From contig NZ_JAPHEH010000001.1 of the NCBI RefSeq assembly GCF_029607905.1, positions 1,331,530-1,395,529 on the forward strand: a stretch of DNA of 64,000 nucleotides, given 5' to 3'. Below the pieces are notes generated by a model that did no database searches, was not told the origin of the DNA, and saw only the letters and a program-made list of their open reading frames with translations. The stretch is from Thiovibrio frasassiensis (GTDB lineage Bacteria > Desulfobacterota > Desulfobulbia > Desulfobulbales > Desulfurivibrionaceae). The translations under genes and the position numbers were made by a program. Shown here one piece after another: positions 8,789 through 16,150 of this stretch (the first letter of the stretch is position 1; every line of letters begins with the position of its first letter).

Positions 8789-8843
8789 ACATTTACCCTC
8801 TTTCTGGTGCGCAGGGTGGCTGGCCCAAGGTGTATCCCCAGGC

Positions 8844-8863
8844 CGGAGCCAGGTTCGGCTCCG
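8844..8863. repeat. Short inverted repeat in the gap between TSUP and receiver genes
   Basis: CGGAGCC and GGCTCCG flank a 6-base loop within the 128-base gap before the receiver gene. It has no T tail, so it may attenuate or stabilise mRNA rather than terminate. Confidence 0.4.
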
Positions 8864-8916
8864 CGGCGAGTAAGGGAGGAGTGCGCCGCGGAACCGGATC
8901 TGGACGATTGTTTTGC

Positions 8917-9306
8917 CTAATACAACCCCAACAGCTTAAGGCCGAGCAGTACCAAGCCGACGCACGCAACACGCTTCACCACCAAGGGGCTCAATCGTTT
9001 GGCGATCTGCGGGCCAAGGTAGCCGCCCAACAAAGCGGCGGGAAACATGGAGAGAAAGAGCAGCAGGTCGAAGTTGCCGAACTGCATGTGCCGGATGGTC
9101 GCCATGCCGGTGTTGAAGAAGATGGCCAAGAGCGAGCTGCCGACTACGATATACATGGGCAGCCCCAGCGCGACAGTCATCAGCGGCACCATGAACGGGC
9201 CGCCGCCGAAACCGAACATCGAGGACATTATGGCAATGAGAAAGCCGCCAAGACAGCCGACCCACATGTTGACTTCAAATTCATGACCCCAGAAATCTAC
9301 TTTCAT
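8917..9306 (-). CDS. Half-length TSUP (TauE/SafE) permease, second half
   Basis: 129 residues with about four TM helices and one copy of the TSUP signature (GFGGGPFMVP at 32-41). Full TSUP permeases have about 250 residues and two such inverted half-domains. The gene follows the longer TSUP protein by 24 bases, and that protein also has only one repeat. The most economical reading is that the two make one transporter for a sulfur anion such as sulfite, thiosulfate or sulfoacetate (family knowledge). Start ATG is preceded by AGGAGG-like bases. Confidence 0.88.
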   Translation of the reverse strand: MKVDFWGHEFEVNMWVGCLGGFLIAIMSSMFGFGGGPFMVPLMTVALGLPMYIVVGSSLLAIFFNTGMATIRHMQFGNFDLLLFLSMFPAALLGGYLGPQIAKRLSPLVVKRVACVGLVLLGLKLLGLY

Positions 9307-9330
9307 AACGGATTCCTCCTGATCGTATTT

Positions 9331-10608
9331 TTATTTTTGGTCCGTGGGACATGACTTGGTGCCTTCCTCGCCCCGTTTGGCACATTCTTCCGCCCGTTTC
9401 TTGAATTCTTTCAGGATGGCTTGTTCTTTTTTGTTTTTCTCAAGATAGCCGGGGGTGGTCTGCCAGAACATCAGGGCGGAGAGCACTAGGAGAATCCAGC
9501 CGAAGGCGAATTTAAACTGATCCAGGGTGATCAACTCGGTGAGCTTTGGTCCGATGAAACCGCCCACCATCATGGCGCAGCCGATGCCGATGCCGAGTTT
9601 CCAGTTGATAAACTTGATCTTTGAGTAGTTGTAGATGCCGGAGCCCTGAGAGAACAGCACGGTGGGCATGACGGTTCCGGCTACGATGGTATGGGGCAGG
9701 GCCGGAAAAATGGAAACCAGGATGGGGTTGAGAATGAAGCCGCCGCCCGCGCCCATAAGTACTCCGAAAATAGAGATGCCCAGAGTGAGCAGGAAGGGCC
9801 AGAGAAGGTTGATGCTGGTGCCTGCAGTGTTAAGGTAGACGATGGGAAAAGATTGTATGTTGTCGAAGCTTGCCACCTCGCTGTTGACCTTTTTGACCGT
9901 TTCTTTGTCTCCGTCCTTGATGCGCTCTGTGACCGCGGTAACGATGACATTATATTTGCCCGGGGCCAGCCCCGTGCGGAGTTTCATTTTGGCCGTGTAT
10001 GCGCCGTCTGGTTGGGTCTCGACTGTGGCGGCTAGCAGATTGTTCACACTGCGGAAGCGGCCTTTCACCAGCTTCATGGATTCGCGTTTGGAATCTTTCT
10101 CGTTCATGGGGTCCAGCAGGTTGCCGCGGGAGCCGAGGATGCTGGCCATGATGGTGGCCTGGTAGCTGTCAATCTTGATTTTAGCCGGGGCATTGTAGGA
10201 GGCGTCGGCGCCGATCTTCTTCAGCACTTCTGAATATTTCCAGCCGCTGCCAGCATTCCTGGCTGCTTCCAACTCCGGTTCCATGTCTTTGGGTACGAAA
10301 ATTTTGTAGAATGCCGGCAGTTCATGGGTCAGGTAAAATTTGTAGGGAATTTTGCCGGTTTTGGGGTCTTTCTTGCTGTCGAAACGGTTGGCGCGTACCA
10401 TCTTGTCTGCTGCGTAGACCTCGACATAAACCTGGGCGCCTGCAGGAGCCTGGCCGCTGACGGTGATCTCGCCACCGTTGTTCAGGGAGGGTTTGTCGAG
10501 AGTAATGGTTGGAGCAGGGGCTTCCTCTTTAGCCTGTGCCTGCTGGGTGATGGGCAAGGCCATCATCACCAGCGCAAGTAACGGCACCATGCTGAACTTA
10601 ACTTTCAT
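9331..10608 (-). CDS. TSUP (TauE/SafE) permease first half with large N-terminal extracytoplasmic domain
   Basis: 425 residues from ATG 10608, which has an AGGAGG site. A Sec signal peptide covers about 1-26 (ends AQA). A soluble, probably beta-rich periplasmic domain follows at about 30-265, containing SGQAPAGAQVYVEV. Then come about four TM helices (268-385) with one TSUP signature GAGGGFILNP at 286-295, and a charged cytoplasmic tail with two cysteines. An upstream in-frame ATG at 10716 would add 36 residues before the signal peptide and is unlikely. A sigma-54 promoter lies about 195 bases upstream. Inference: the periplasmic domain binds or delivers the transported sulfur compound. Confidence 0.88.
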   Translation of the reverse strand: MKVKFSMVPLLALVMMALPITQQAQAKEEAPAPTITLDKPSLNNGGEITVSGQAPAGAQVYVEVYAADKMVRANRFDSKKDPKTGKIPYKFYLTHELPAFYKIFVPKDMEPELEAARNAGSGWKYSEVLKKIGADASYNAPAKIKIDSYQATIMASILGSRGNLLDPMNEKDSKRESMKLVKGRFRSVNNLLAATVETQPDGAYTAKMKLRTGLAPGKYNVIVTAVTERIKDGDKETVKKVNSEVASFDNIQSFPIVYLNTAGTSINLLWPFLLTLGISIFGVLMGAGGGFILNPILVSIFPALPHTIVAGTVMPTVLFSQGSGIYNYSKIKFINWKLGIGIGCAMMVGGFIGPKLTELITLDQFKFAFGWILLVLSALMFWQTTPGYLEKNKKEQAILKEFKKRAEECAKRGEEGTKSCPTDQK

Positions 10609-10801
10609 ACCATCCACCTCCTGTCTAAATGAGAATGATTTTTTGTAAGACGGCTTCTCCCTAAGTTCCCCCTGTTGTGCCGTTGCACCTCCTTTGTGTT
10701 TTTCATTGACCGACAAGCGCGGATGCTTGCTGAATTACGCGCTTGATACGTATTGGTTGAAGTTGAGGAGGGTGGCAGATGCCTCCTCATGGTTTTAGAA
10801 A

Positions 10802-10818
10802 AGCAATAAGAGTGCCAC
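10802..10818 (-). promoter_or_regulatory. Sigma-54 (-24/-12) promoter
   Basis: On the minus strand TGGCAC, five bases, then TTGC: a full match to the core sigma-54 consensus with correct spacing. Transcription would start near 10790 and run into the TSUP genes, and possibly through the receiver, molybdoenzyme and ferredoxin. The NtrC-type activator gene lies immediately upstream on the same strand. Confidence 0.8.
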
Positions 10819-10945
10819 TTGGGTGGAGGAGGGCTTGATTGTTTGTATCGGTTTGAATTTGTGCGGAAGTTGTTGTTTTATTGCTGCGGATAGCAGGTGT
10901 GGAAAGGGAGGGAAAGAGGTCTGGCGGTGCAGTAAAAAATATGCA

Positions 10946-10962
10946 CCGCAACTTTATTGCGG
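10946..10962 (-). terminator. Inverted repeat: likely terminator of the NtrC-type gene, or activator site
   Basis: CCGCAA and TTGCGG around a 5-base spacer, 63 bases after the regulator stop. Read on the minus strand it is followed by an ATATTTTTT tract, which favours a weak terminator. It is also about 135 bases upstream of the sigma-54 promoter, a normal place for an enhancer site. Confidence 0.45.
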
Positions 10963-11025
10963 CGCCTGTGGTCTGCGGAAAGATGCTGGGTGTTATAGGC
11001 TTTGGAAAGCCGGGAGGGGAGGAGC

Positions 11026-12501
11026 TTAGTGGTCTGGCTGAGTGCGGAATTTATCCGCGACAAGACCAAAGCGACGCATGAGTTTTTGAAAGGCCTGCCG
11101 GTTCATGCCGCTTGCCAGGGCGGCGGCCGTTACGTTGCCGCATTTTTGCTGCAGGGCGTGGGTCAGATAAGCGGCGGAGAACTCCTCCACCAATTGCTGT
11201 TTGGCAAGGTTGTAATGCAGCCCGTGCAGATCATGGTCAATCGTTTGGGAGGCGGGGGCTTCCGTTTCCGGTTCCCGCAGCTGTCCGGCAGAGATGGGGA
11301 TCTCATCATCGGCAAGCAATACCGCCCGCTTGATAACATTCTGAAGTTCTCGGACATTTCCTTTCCAGTGCCGTTTCACCAAGGAGGGGAGGGCATCCGC
11401 AGCAAAAATTAACCCCTCGTGGTTATATTCCTTGGCAAAGAGCGCGAGAAAATGTTGCGCCAGGGGAGGGATGTCTTCCGGCCGTTCCCGAAGCGGCGGG
11501 ACGGTGATGGTCACCACATTGAGGCGGTAGAAAAGATCTTCCCGGAAAAGCCCCTGGCGCATTTTCTCCTCCAGATCCTGGTTGGTCGAGGCCAGCACCC
11601 GGACATCCACGGCCAGGCTTTTTGTCTGGCCCAAGGGCATGATCTCTTTTTCCTGGAGCACCCGGAGCAGCTTGGTCTGGAGGGCAATGGGAAGATCGCC
11701 TATTTCGTCGAGCAGGATGGTTGAGGTGTTGGCTTCGAGAAACAACCCTTTCTTGTCGTGGTTCGCGCCGGAGAAAGCGCCCTTGGCATAGCCGAAGAGC
11801 TCGCTTTCCAGGATCTGTTCCGGCAGAGCGGGGCAGTTCACCGTGACCATGGGTTTTTTATTTCTTGCGCTCAGCCCATGCAGGGAGCGGGCGGCCAACT
11901 CCTTGCCCGTGCCCGATTCGCCTCGGATCAGCACGGTGACATCGGTATCGGCAAGCCTGCCGATCAGCCTGTAGACCTCTTTGATTTTTGAGGATCTGCC
12001 AATAAATCCGGGGAAGGACTCCTGATCCGCCAGGCGACTCTGGAGGCGGCGGTTTTTTTCGAGCAGGCAGAGGTGTTCCAGGCAGCGTTGCAGGATATGC
12101 AGCAGATGTTCTTGGTCAAAGGGCTTCTGGATAAAATCATAGGCCCCGTTTTTCAGGGCGGTAATAGCAGATTCCACGGTGCCGTGGCCGCTCATCATGA
12201 CCACGGCGACGGCCGGATACTCTTTTTTGATGTTTTTCAGCAGCGTCAGGCCATCCAGCCCCGGCATCTTGATATCGGTCAAGACAAGGTCCGGATGCCA
12301 CTCTTGCAGAATCTCCCAGGCCTTTTCCCCGGAGGGAGCGGTTTTCACCTCGCACCGGCATTTTTTGCGCACGACCCGTTCCAGCATGGCGAGCATGTCG
12401 AGGTCATCGTCAACGATGAGGACAGAGGGGGAAAATTCCCCTTCCGGGCAGGAAAAATTGGTCTGTTCTGCGGTCACGCAAGCATCTCCGGCAAGAGTCA
12501 T
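11026..12501 (-). CDS. NtrC-family sigma-54-dependent response regulator
   Basis: 491 residues: receiver domain (acids at VDDD, phospho-Asp76 in LVLTDIKMP), AAA+ domain with Walker A GESGTGKE at 194-201, and a C-terminal Fis-type helix-turn-helix (NVTAAALASGMNRQAFQKLM). The sigma-54 contact loop reads GAFSGA instead of GAFTGA, a conservative change. It should activate sigma-54 promoters; the consensus one at 10802-10818 is just downstream. ATG 12501 has no clear ribosome-binding site; GTG at 12477 has GGAG eight bases before it and may be the true start. Divergent from the membrane protein/kinase/receiver operon at 12678-15112, its probable signalling partners. Confidence 0.95.
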   Translation of the reverse strand: MTLAGDACVTAEQTNFSCPEGEFSPSVLIVDDDLDMLAMLERVVRKKCRCEVKTAPSGEKAWEILQEWHPDLVLTDIKMPGLDGLTLLKNIKKEYPAVAVVMMSGHGTVESAITALKNGAYDFIQKPFDQEHLLHILQRCLEHLCLLEKNRRLQSRLADQESFPGFIGRSSKIKEVYRLIGRLADTDVTVLIRGESGTGKELAARSLHGLSARNKKPMVTVNCPALPEQILESELFGYAKGAFSGANHDKKGLFLEANTSTILLDEIGDLPIALQTKLLRVLQEKEIMPLGQTKSLAVDVRVLASTNQDLEEKMRQGLFREDLFYRLNVVTITVPPLRERPEDIPPLAQHFLALFAKEYNHEGLIFAADALPSLVKRHWKGNVRELQNVIKRAVLLADDEIPISAGQLREPETEAPASQTIDHDLHGLHYNLAKQQLVEEFSAAYLTHALQQKCGNVTAAALASGMNRQAFQKLMRRFGLVADKFRTQPDH

Positions 12502-12677
12502 GGTGTGGGGACGGTTTATGGCCAGCTCCTCTTTGAATGCCCCATTTCTCTAAAAAAATCAACATGTTCTTGTCTCTTTTTGCTGCCGGTTCAGCCCGAT
12601 ATCCCTTGCGTCAGCCCGGACAACCTGCTAATTGTGAACATGCAACTGCACATTCTGGTGAGTGGGGGGGATTTCGG

Positions 12678-13154
12678 ATGAAAAGACACGCTTTCCTGCT
12701 GGGCTGCGTTTTTTTGCTCTGTTGGCACACCCCCGCGTGGGCGGTTCAGGGGCATGGGGTGGCGGAAGGCCCGGTGGTGCATCTGATGGCCCATCTGCTC
12801 TTGTTTGTGGCCCTGTTGCTGTTGCTCTATGTTCTGCACACCCGGCCGCCGGACACCGGATTGTCCTGGCGCTCCCTCAAGCTCTCGCTGCTTTTTTTCC
12901 TTCTTTGGGATGTGGACCATCTCTTTATCCACTGGTTTGCCGGGGGGATGTACCCCGATATCAAAGATTCGGGTGCCAGCCTGGTGGGAGATTATTTTGT
13001 CGGCTCCCGGACTCTGCTCAATCTCATCTATTATTGGGGGAGGTTTGATCACCTGCTCTGTGTGCCGGCTCTTTGGTTTTTTACCAGCGCCCTGCGTGAT
13101 TTCTCCGAGGTCATCGAGAAGCGGCGGCATAACCGGGCCGGGCAGGTTTCCTGA
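12678..13154 (+). CDS. Small membrane protein of a histidine kinase operon, function unknown
   Basis: 158 residues from ATG 12678. N-terminal signal-like segment ending AWA, then about three hydrophobic helices; contains WDVDHLFIHWFAGGMYPD, and histidine, tryptophan and acidic residues near membrane boundaries. I do not recognise a named family. Its stop overlaps the kinase start by one base (TGATG), so the two are coupled. The kinase has its own membrane-embedded N-terminus and no periplasmic domain. Inference: this protein is a sensing or accessory partner for it. Confidence 0.8.
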   Translation: MKRHAFLLGCVFLLCWHTPAWAVQGHGVAEGPVVHLMAHLLLFVALLLLLYVLHTRPPDTGLSWRSLKLSLLFFLLWDVDHLFIHWFAGGMYPDIKDSGASLVGDYFVGSRTLLNLIYYWGRFDHLLCVPALWFFTSALRDFSEVIEKRRHNRAGQVS

Positions 13155-14728
13155 TGGAAGAGGTCTTTAATCTTCCCCTCTTCCCCGTCTACATGGTGGA
13201 TTATCTCGGCGCCACCGTGATGGTCATTCTCGCTTTTTGCGCCCTGGTTTTTGCCCGGCGTCTCACCCGGCTGGAACCGAAAAACATCCTCTGGGCGTAT
13301 TTCTTCTGGTTTTCCGTGGTCATGGTGGTTTTTTCCATTTCTCGCGGCATGGGCCATCTTTTGCCCTATGCCTTCCGGCTTGCCCATCTGCCGGAGGTGT
13401 GGGATACCCTCGACCCTTATAGCGGGGGATTGAACACCATCGCCCTTTGCGGGGTGGCGATTCTGACCCTGCACTATCATAGTACCGCGGTTTTGATCAA
13501 CCGGGCCAAGATGGACGCGCTTTCCTTGGAGATTGCCAATGACAGGCTCCGCGAGGCGCATGCCGACCTGTCCCGCCTGAATCAGACCCTGGAACAGCAG
13601 GTGGAGGAGCGTACCCACGATTTGCGGCTGTCCGAGGAGAAATTTCGCGGCTTTTTTGAAGGCTCGAAGGATATGATCTATTTTTGTGATGCGGCGGGCA
13701 GATTCTCCGACATCAACGAAAGCGGTCTGCGGCTCCTCGGAGTCGCACGGCGGCAGGATATTGTCGGGCAATCCCTGGCCGAGTTTTTTCTCGATCGTGA
13801 GCGTGGGGCGCAGTATCGTGCCCTGTTATTCTCGACCGGGCAGGTCAAGGATTTCGAGGCGGAATTTGTCGGCCGGGAGGATGGTCCGTTGTACCTGATG
13901 ATGACCGCCTCAGCCATTACGGATCGGGAAGGCCGGTCCCTGGGATATCAAGGGATTGCCAAGGATCTCACCCACTTCAAGAAGATGATGGAGCAGTTGG
14001 TCCATTCCGAAAAGATGACCTCTGTGGGCCAGCTTGCCGCCGGCGTTGCCCACGAAATCAATACCCCGCTCGGGATTATCCTTGGCTATGCGCAGCTGCT
14101 CGAAGAGGATTTTGAGGAGCAGAGCGAGGTGCATGAGACTCTGGGGATCATCGAAAAACAGGCGAAGATCTGTCGGCGGATCGTTGCCGATTTGTTGAAT
14201 TTTTCGCGACAGACCCAGGAGCACAACAAGCTCTATGGCGATCTCAATCAGTGCCTGGAAGAGGTGCTGGCCATTGTCAATCACACTCTAAATATGGACC
14301 ATATTTTCATCCATCGCTGCCTTGCCGAAAATCTGCCCAATACCTGCTTTGACAACGAGCGGCTGCGCCAGGTCTTTGTCAATCTCTTGACCAATGCCCA
14401 CCATGCCATCGGCAGCGAAGGGATTATCGGGGTCTGGACCCGCTGGCATAAGGAGAGCGACCAGATCGAGATCATCATCGGCGATTCCGGCTCCGGTATC
14501 CCCCAGGATCAGCTGGGGAGAATCTTTGATCCTTTTTACACCACCAAGGGGGTTGGCAAGGGCACTGGCTTGGGGTTGTCCGTTTCCTTCGGCATTATCC
14601 AGGATCATAAAGGGCGGATCGAGGTTAAGTCCCCGCCGCTCGAGCCCGAGCTGGTCACCCTGGACATGCATACGACCTTTCACATCTTCCTGCCGATTAT
14701 TTCAGCAAGTCAGGAAAAGGAGCAATAA
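13154..14728 (+). CDS. Membrane PAS sensor histidine kinase
   Basis: 524 residues: about three N-terminal TM helices within 1-110, a coiled linker (LREAHADLSRLNQTLEQQ), a PAS domain at about 165-270, a HisKA domain with phospho-His in GVAHEINTPLG, and a HATPase domain with N box (NLLTNAHHAI), G1 (GDSGSGIP) and G2 (GTGLGLSV). There is almost no periplasmic part, so the signal is probably within the membrane or cytoplasm. Operon: membrane protein upstream (1-base overlap), receiver downstream (3-base gap). Probable donor for the two CheY-like receivers and perhaps the NtrC-type regulator. Confidence 0.95.
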   Translation: MEEVFNLPLFPVYMVDYLGATVMVILAFCALVFARRLTRLEPKNILWAYFFWFSVVMVVFSISRGMGHLLPYAFRLAHLPEVWDTLDPYSGGLNTIALCGVAILTLHYHSTAVLINRAKMDALSLEIANDRLREAHADLSRLNQTLEQQVEERTHDLRLSEEKFRGFFEGSKDMIYFCDAAGRFSDINESGLRLLGVARRQDIVGQSLAEFFLDRERGAQYRALLFSTGQVKDFEAEFVGREDGPLYLMMTASAITDREGRSLGYQGIAKDLTHFKKMMEQLVHSEKMTSVGQLAAGVAHEINTPLGIILGYAQLLEEDFEEQSEVHETLGIIEKQAKICRRIVADLLNFSRQTQEHNKLYGDLNQCLEEVLAIVNHTLNMDHIFIHRCLAENLPNTCFDNERLRQVFVNLLTNAHHAIGSEGIIGVWTRWHKESDQIEIIIGDSGSGIPQDQLGRIFDPFYTTKGVGKGTGLGLSVSFGIIQDHKGRIEVKSPPLEPELVTLDMHTTFHIFLPIISASQEKEQ

Positions 14729-14731
14729 TAG

Positions 14732-15112
14732 GTGGCGCAGATTCTGGTGTTGGACGATGTGCTGGACGCGGGGATTCTGATTCAGAGGATTCTGCAGAAG
14801 AAGGGCCATGAGGTGCATGTCTTCCATGACGAGGATGAGGCGCTCCGCTACGTCGAGAAAAACCAGGTGGATCTGGCCATTCTCGATATGAACCTGCGCA
14901 AGATGGACGGGTTGGACGTATTGTGCGAGATGCAGAAGTCGTTGCCGCGTCTGCCGGCGATCATGCTGACCGGGTTGCCCAAGGCCGAGATGGCCAAACA
15001 GGCGTTTTCCCTTGGGGCGGTAGCCTATTGTGCCAAGCCCATCGACAAAGAGCGGCTGGAAGAGAGGGTGGCCGAGGCCCTGTTGGAGGGGGCGGATCTG
15101 CCGGAGCAGTAA
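14732..15112 (+). CDS. Single-domain response regulator, paralogue of 8429-8788
   Basis: 126 residues, receiver only, GTG start. LDDV acid pair, Asp52 in LAILDMNL, Thr in MLTGLP, Lys in CAKPID. Nearly the same N-terminus and phosphorylation surroundings as the receiver in the molybdoenzyme operon, so the two descend from a recent duplication or are kept alike by sharing a kinase. Follows the histidine kinase by three bases. Confidence 0.93.
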   Translation: MAQILVLDDVLDAGILIQRILQKKGHEVHVFHDEDEALRYVEKNQVDLAILDMNLRKMDGLDVLCEMQKSLPRLPAIMLTGLPKAEMAKQAFSLGAVAYCAKPIDKERLEERVAEALLEGADLPEQ

Positions 15113-15115
15113 TCT

Positions 15116-15643
15116 TTAAGGCTTTGGCGGGGTGGAGCAGGCAAGCTCCCGCAGGGGGATGCGTGTGGGCGGGTCCAGAGTCCGCTTACGGCACCAGGCC
15201 TGATTGAGCTCGGCAAGGCGGGTGTTGAAGGGATCCATGAACAGGAGGTGTTCCAGGGTAAAGGCATGGTCGTCCGGGAAATTCAGCCCACAGGCCGAGA
15301 CCTCGATGGCCTCGCGTGCTGCGTCTACATAGGCCAGGGGCAACCCCTGGGTCCGGCAGATGATGGGCCGGGCCGCATAGATGGAGCAGAGATCATCAAG
15401 GAGCAGGGGGCAGCGATCGGGGTCTTCCGTAAGGTTGCGCTCAAGTTGCTCTTGGTCGGTTGCCGGCAGGGCAGCAATGGCTTGCCGCATCCAGGCCGCT
15501 TCAAGGGGCAGCACGCTGAAGGCGAGGCAGCAGGAGGCGCAGCCCGGGCCGCAGGAAAGGGTCGCGACATGGCGCTGTGCGACGCGGGCGATCTCTGCGT
15601 CAAGGGTTGTAATGAGTTGAAGGTATTCTTGGGTGCAGTCCAT
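15116..15643 (-). CDS. YkgJ-type cysteine-cluster protein
   Basis: 175 residues from ATG 15643. Cysteine pattern CGPGCASCC followed by LCSIYAARPIICRTQG, as in the YkgJ/Fe-S-Zn chelator family whose cysteines bind metal; biochemical role unknown. The frame stays open to 15712, but that stretch contains the tRNA-Glu end and its terminator, so the earlier ATGs (15712, 15676) are unlikely. No clear ribosome-binding site precedes 15643. Converges with the receiver gene (3-base gap). Confidence 0.8.
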   Translation of the reverse strand: MDCTQEYLQLITTLDAEIARVAQRHVATLSCGPGCASCCLAFSVLPLEAAWMRQAIAALPATDQEQLERNLTEDPDRCPLLLDDLCSIYAARPIICRTQGLPLAYVDAAREAIEVSACGLNFPDDHAFTLEHLLFMDPFNTRLAELNQAWCRKRTLDPPTRIPLRELACSTPPKP

Positions 15644-15655
15644 GGCGCGGTCATT

Positions 15656-15689
15656 AAAAAAGGGAATCAACCGCATACGGTCGATTCCC
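15656..15689 (-). terminator. Rho-independent terminator of the tRNA-Lys/tRNA-Glu unit
   Basis: On the minus strand a 12-bp stem (arms 15678-15689 and 15662-15673, one mismatch), 4-base loop, then six T, starting 11 bases after the tRNA-Glu CCA. Confidence 0.9.
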
Positions 15690-15700
15690 TTTAGAATTTC

Positions 15701-15778
15701 TGGCGTCCCCAACGAGATTCGAACTCGTGTCGCCGGCGTGAAAGGCCGGTGTCCTGGACCGGGCTAGACGATGGGGAC
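15701..15778 (-). tRNA. tRNA-Glu (anticodon TTC), CCA encoded
   Basis: Cloverleaf read on the minus strand: acceptor GTCCCCA pairs with TGGGGAC, anticodon loop CTTTCAC within a CCGGC/GCCGG stem, T-loop GTTCGAATC, and genomic CCA at the 3' end. Confidence 0.97.
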
Positions 15779-15797
15779 TAATATCCATACAGTGAAA

Positions 15798-15873
15798 TGG
15801 TGGGTCGTGCGCGATTCGAACGCGCGACTCTCTGCTTAAAAGGCAGATACTCTACCGGCTGAGTTAACGACCC
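15798..15873 (-). tRNA. tRNA-Lys (anticodon TTT), CCA encoded
   Basis: Acceptor GGGTCGT pairs with ACGACCC, anticodon loop CTTTTAA within TCTGC/GCAGA, T-loop GTTCGAATC, genomic CCA. It precedes tRNA-Glu by 19 bases in the same transcript. Confidence 0.97.
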
Positions 15874-15891
15874 ATCCTGTAGGAAAAGGCA

Positions 15892-15920
15892 CTTTTACAA
15901 TAGTCGGTTTTCCGTGTCAA
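15892..15920 (-). promoter_or_regulatory. Sigma-70 promoter of the tRNA-Lys/tRNA-Glu unit
   Basis: Minus strand TTGACA (perfect -35), 17-base spacer, TAAAAG (weak -10), ending 18 bases before tRNA-Lys. Confidence 0.6.
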
Positions 15921-16042
15921 GTCTTTGCTGTCTTCTTTTTCCTTTTTTTGCATCACCCTCTTTCTTGGCGGGGTGATAGATAACGGCCTGAGGTTGTGTA
16001 ATTATTGGGGTTTTTACTCGGACACTTCGCCGCTTAAATAAC

Positions 16043-16071
16043 TTGTGACGGTGGCGTGGGTCTGCTATATC
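16043..16071 (+). promoter_or_regulatory. Putative sigma-70 promoter of the rdgC-like genes
   Basis: TTGTGA, 17-base spacer, TATATC, about 80 bases before the first rdgC-like start. Confidence 0.5.
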
Positions 16072-16150
16072 TTCTGGTTTGTTATGGATTACGATGGGCT
16101 TCTGCCTGGAGCAGGGCTTTTTTTTCTGACTATTTACTTTTGGGTGCGGT

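Larger units (their letters stand above)
10609..11025. other. 417-base non-coding region carrying the sigma-54 promoter
   Basis: No convincing gene. It holds the sigma-54 promoter at 10802-10818, an inverted repeat at 10946-10962, and a roughly 180-base 5' leader to the TSUP gene. The stretch 10820-10945 is where an activator-binding site would be expected. Confidence 0.6.

Noticed and set aside
15644-15712. Longer start for the YkgJ-type gene
   Set aside because: This stretch contains the tRNA-Glu 3' end and its terminator hairpin.
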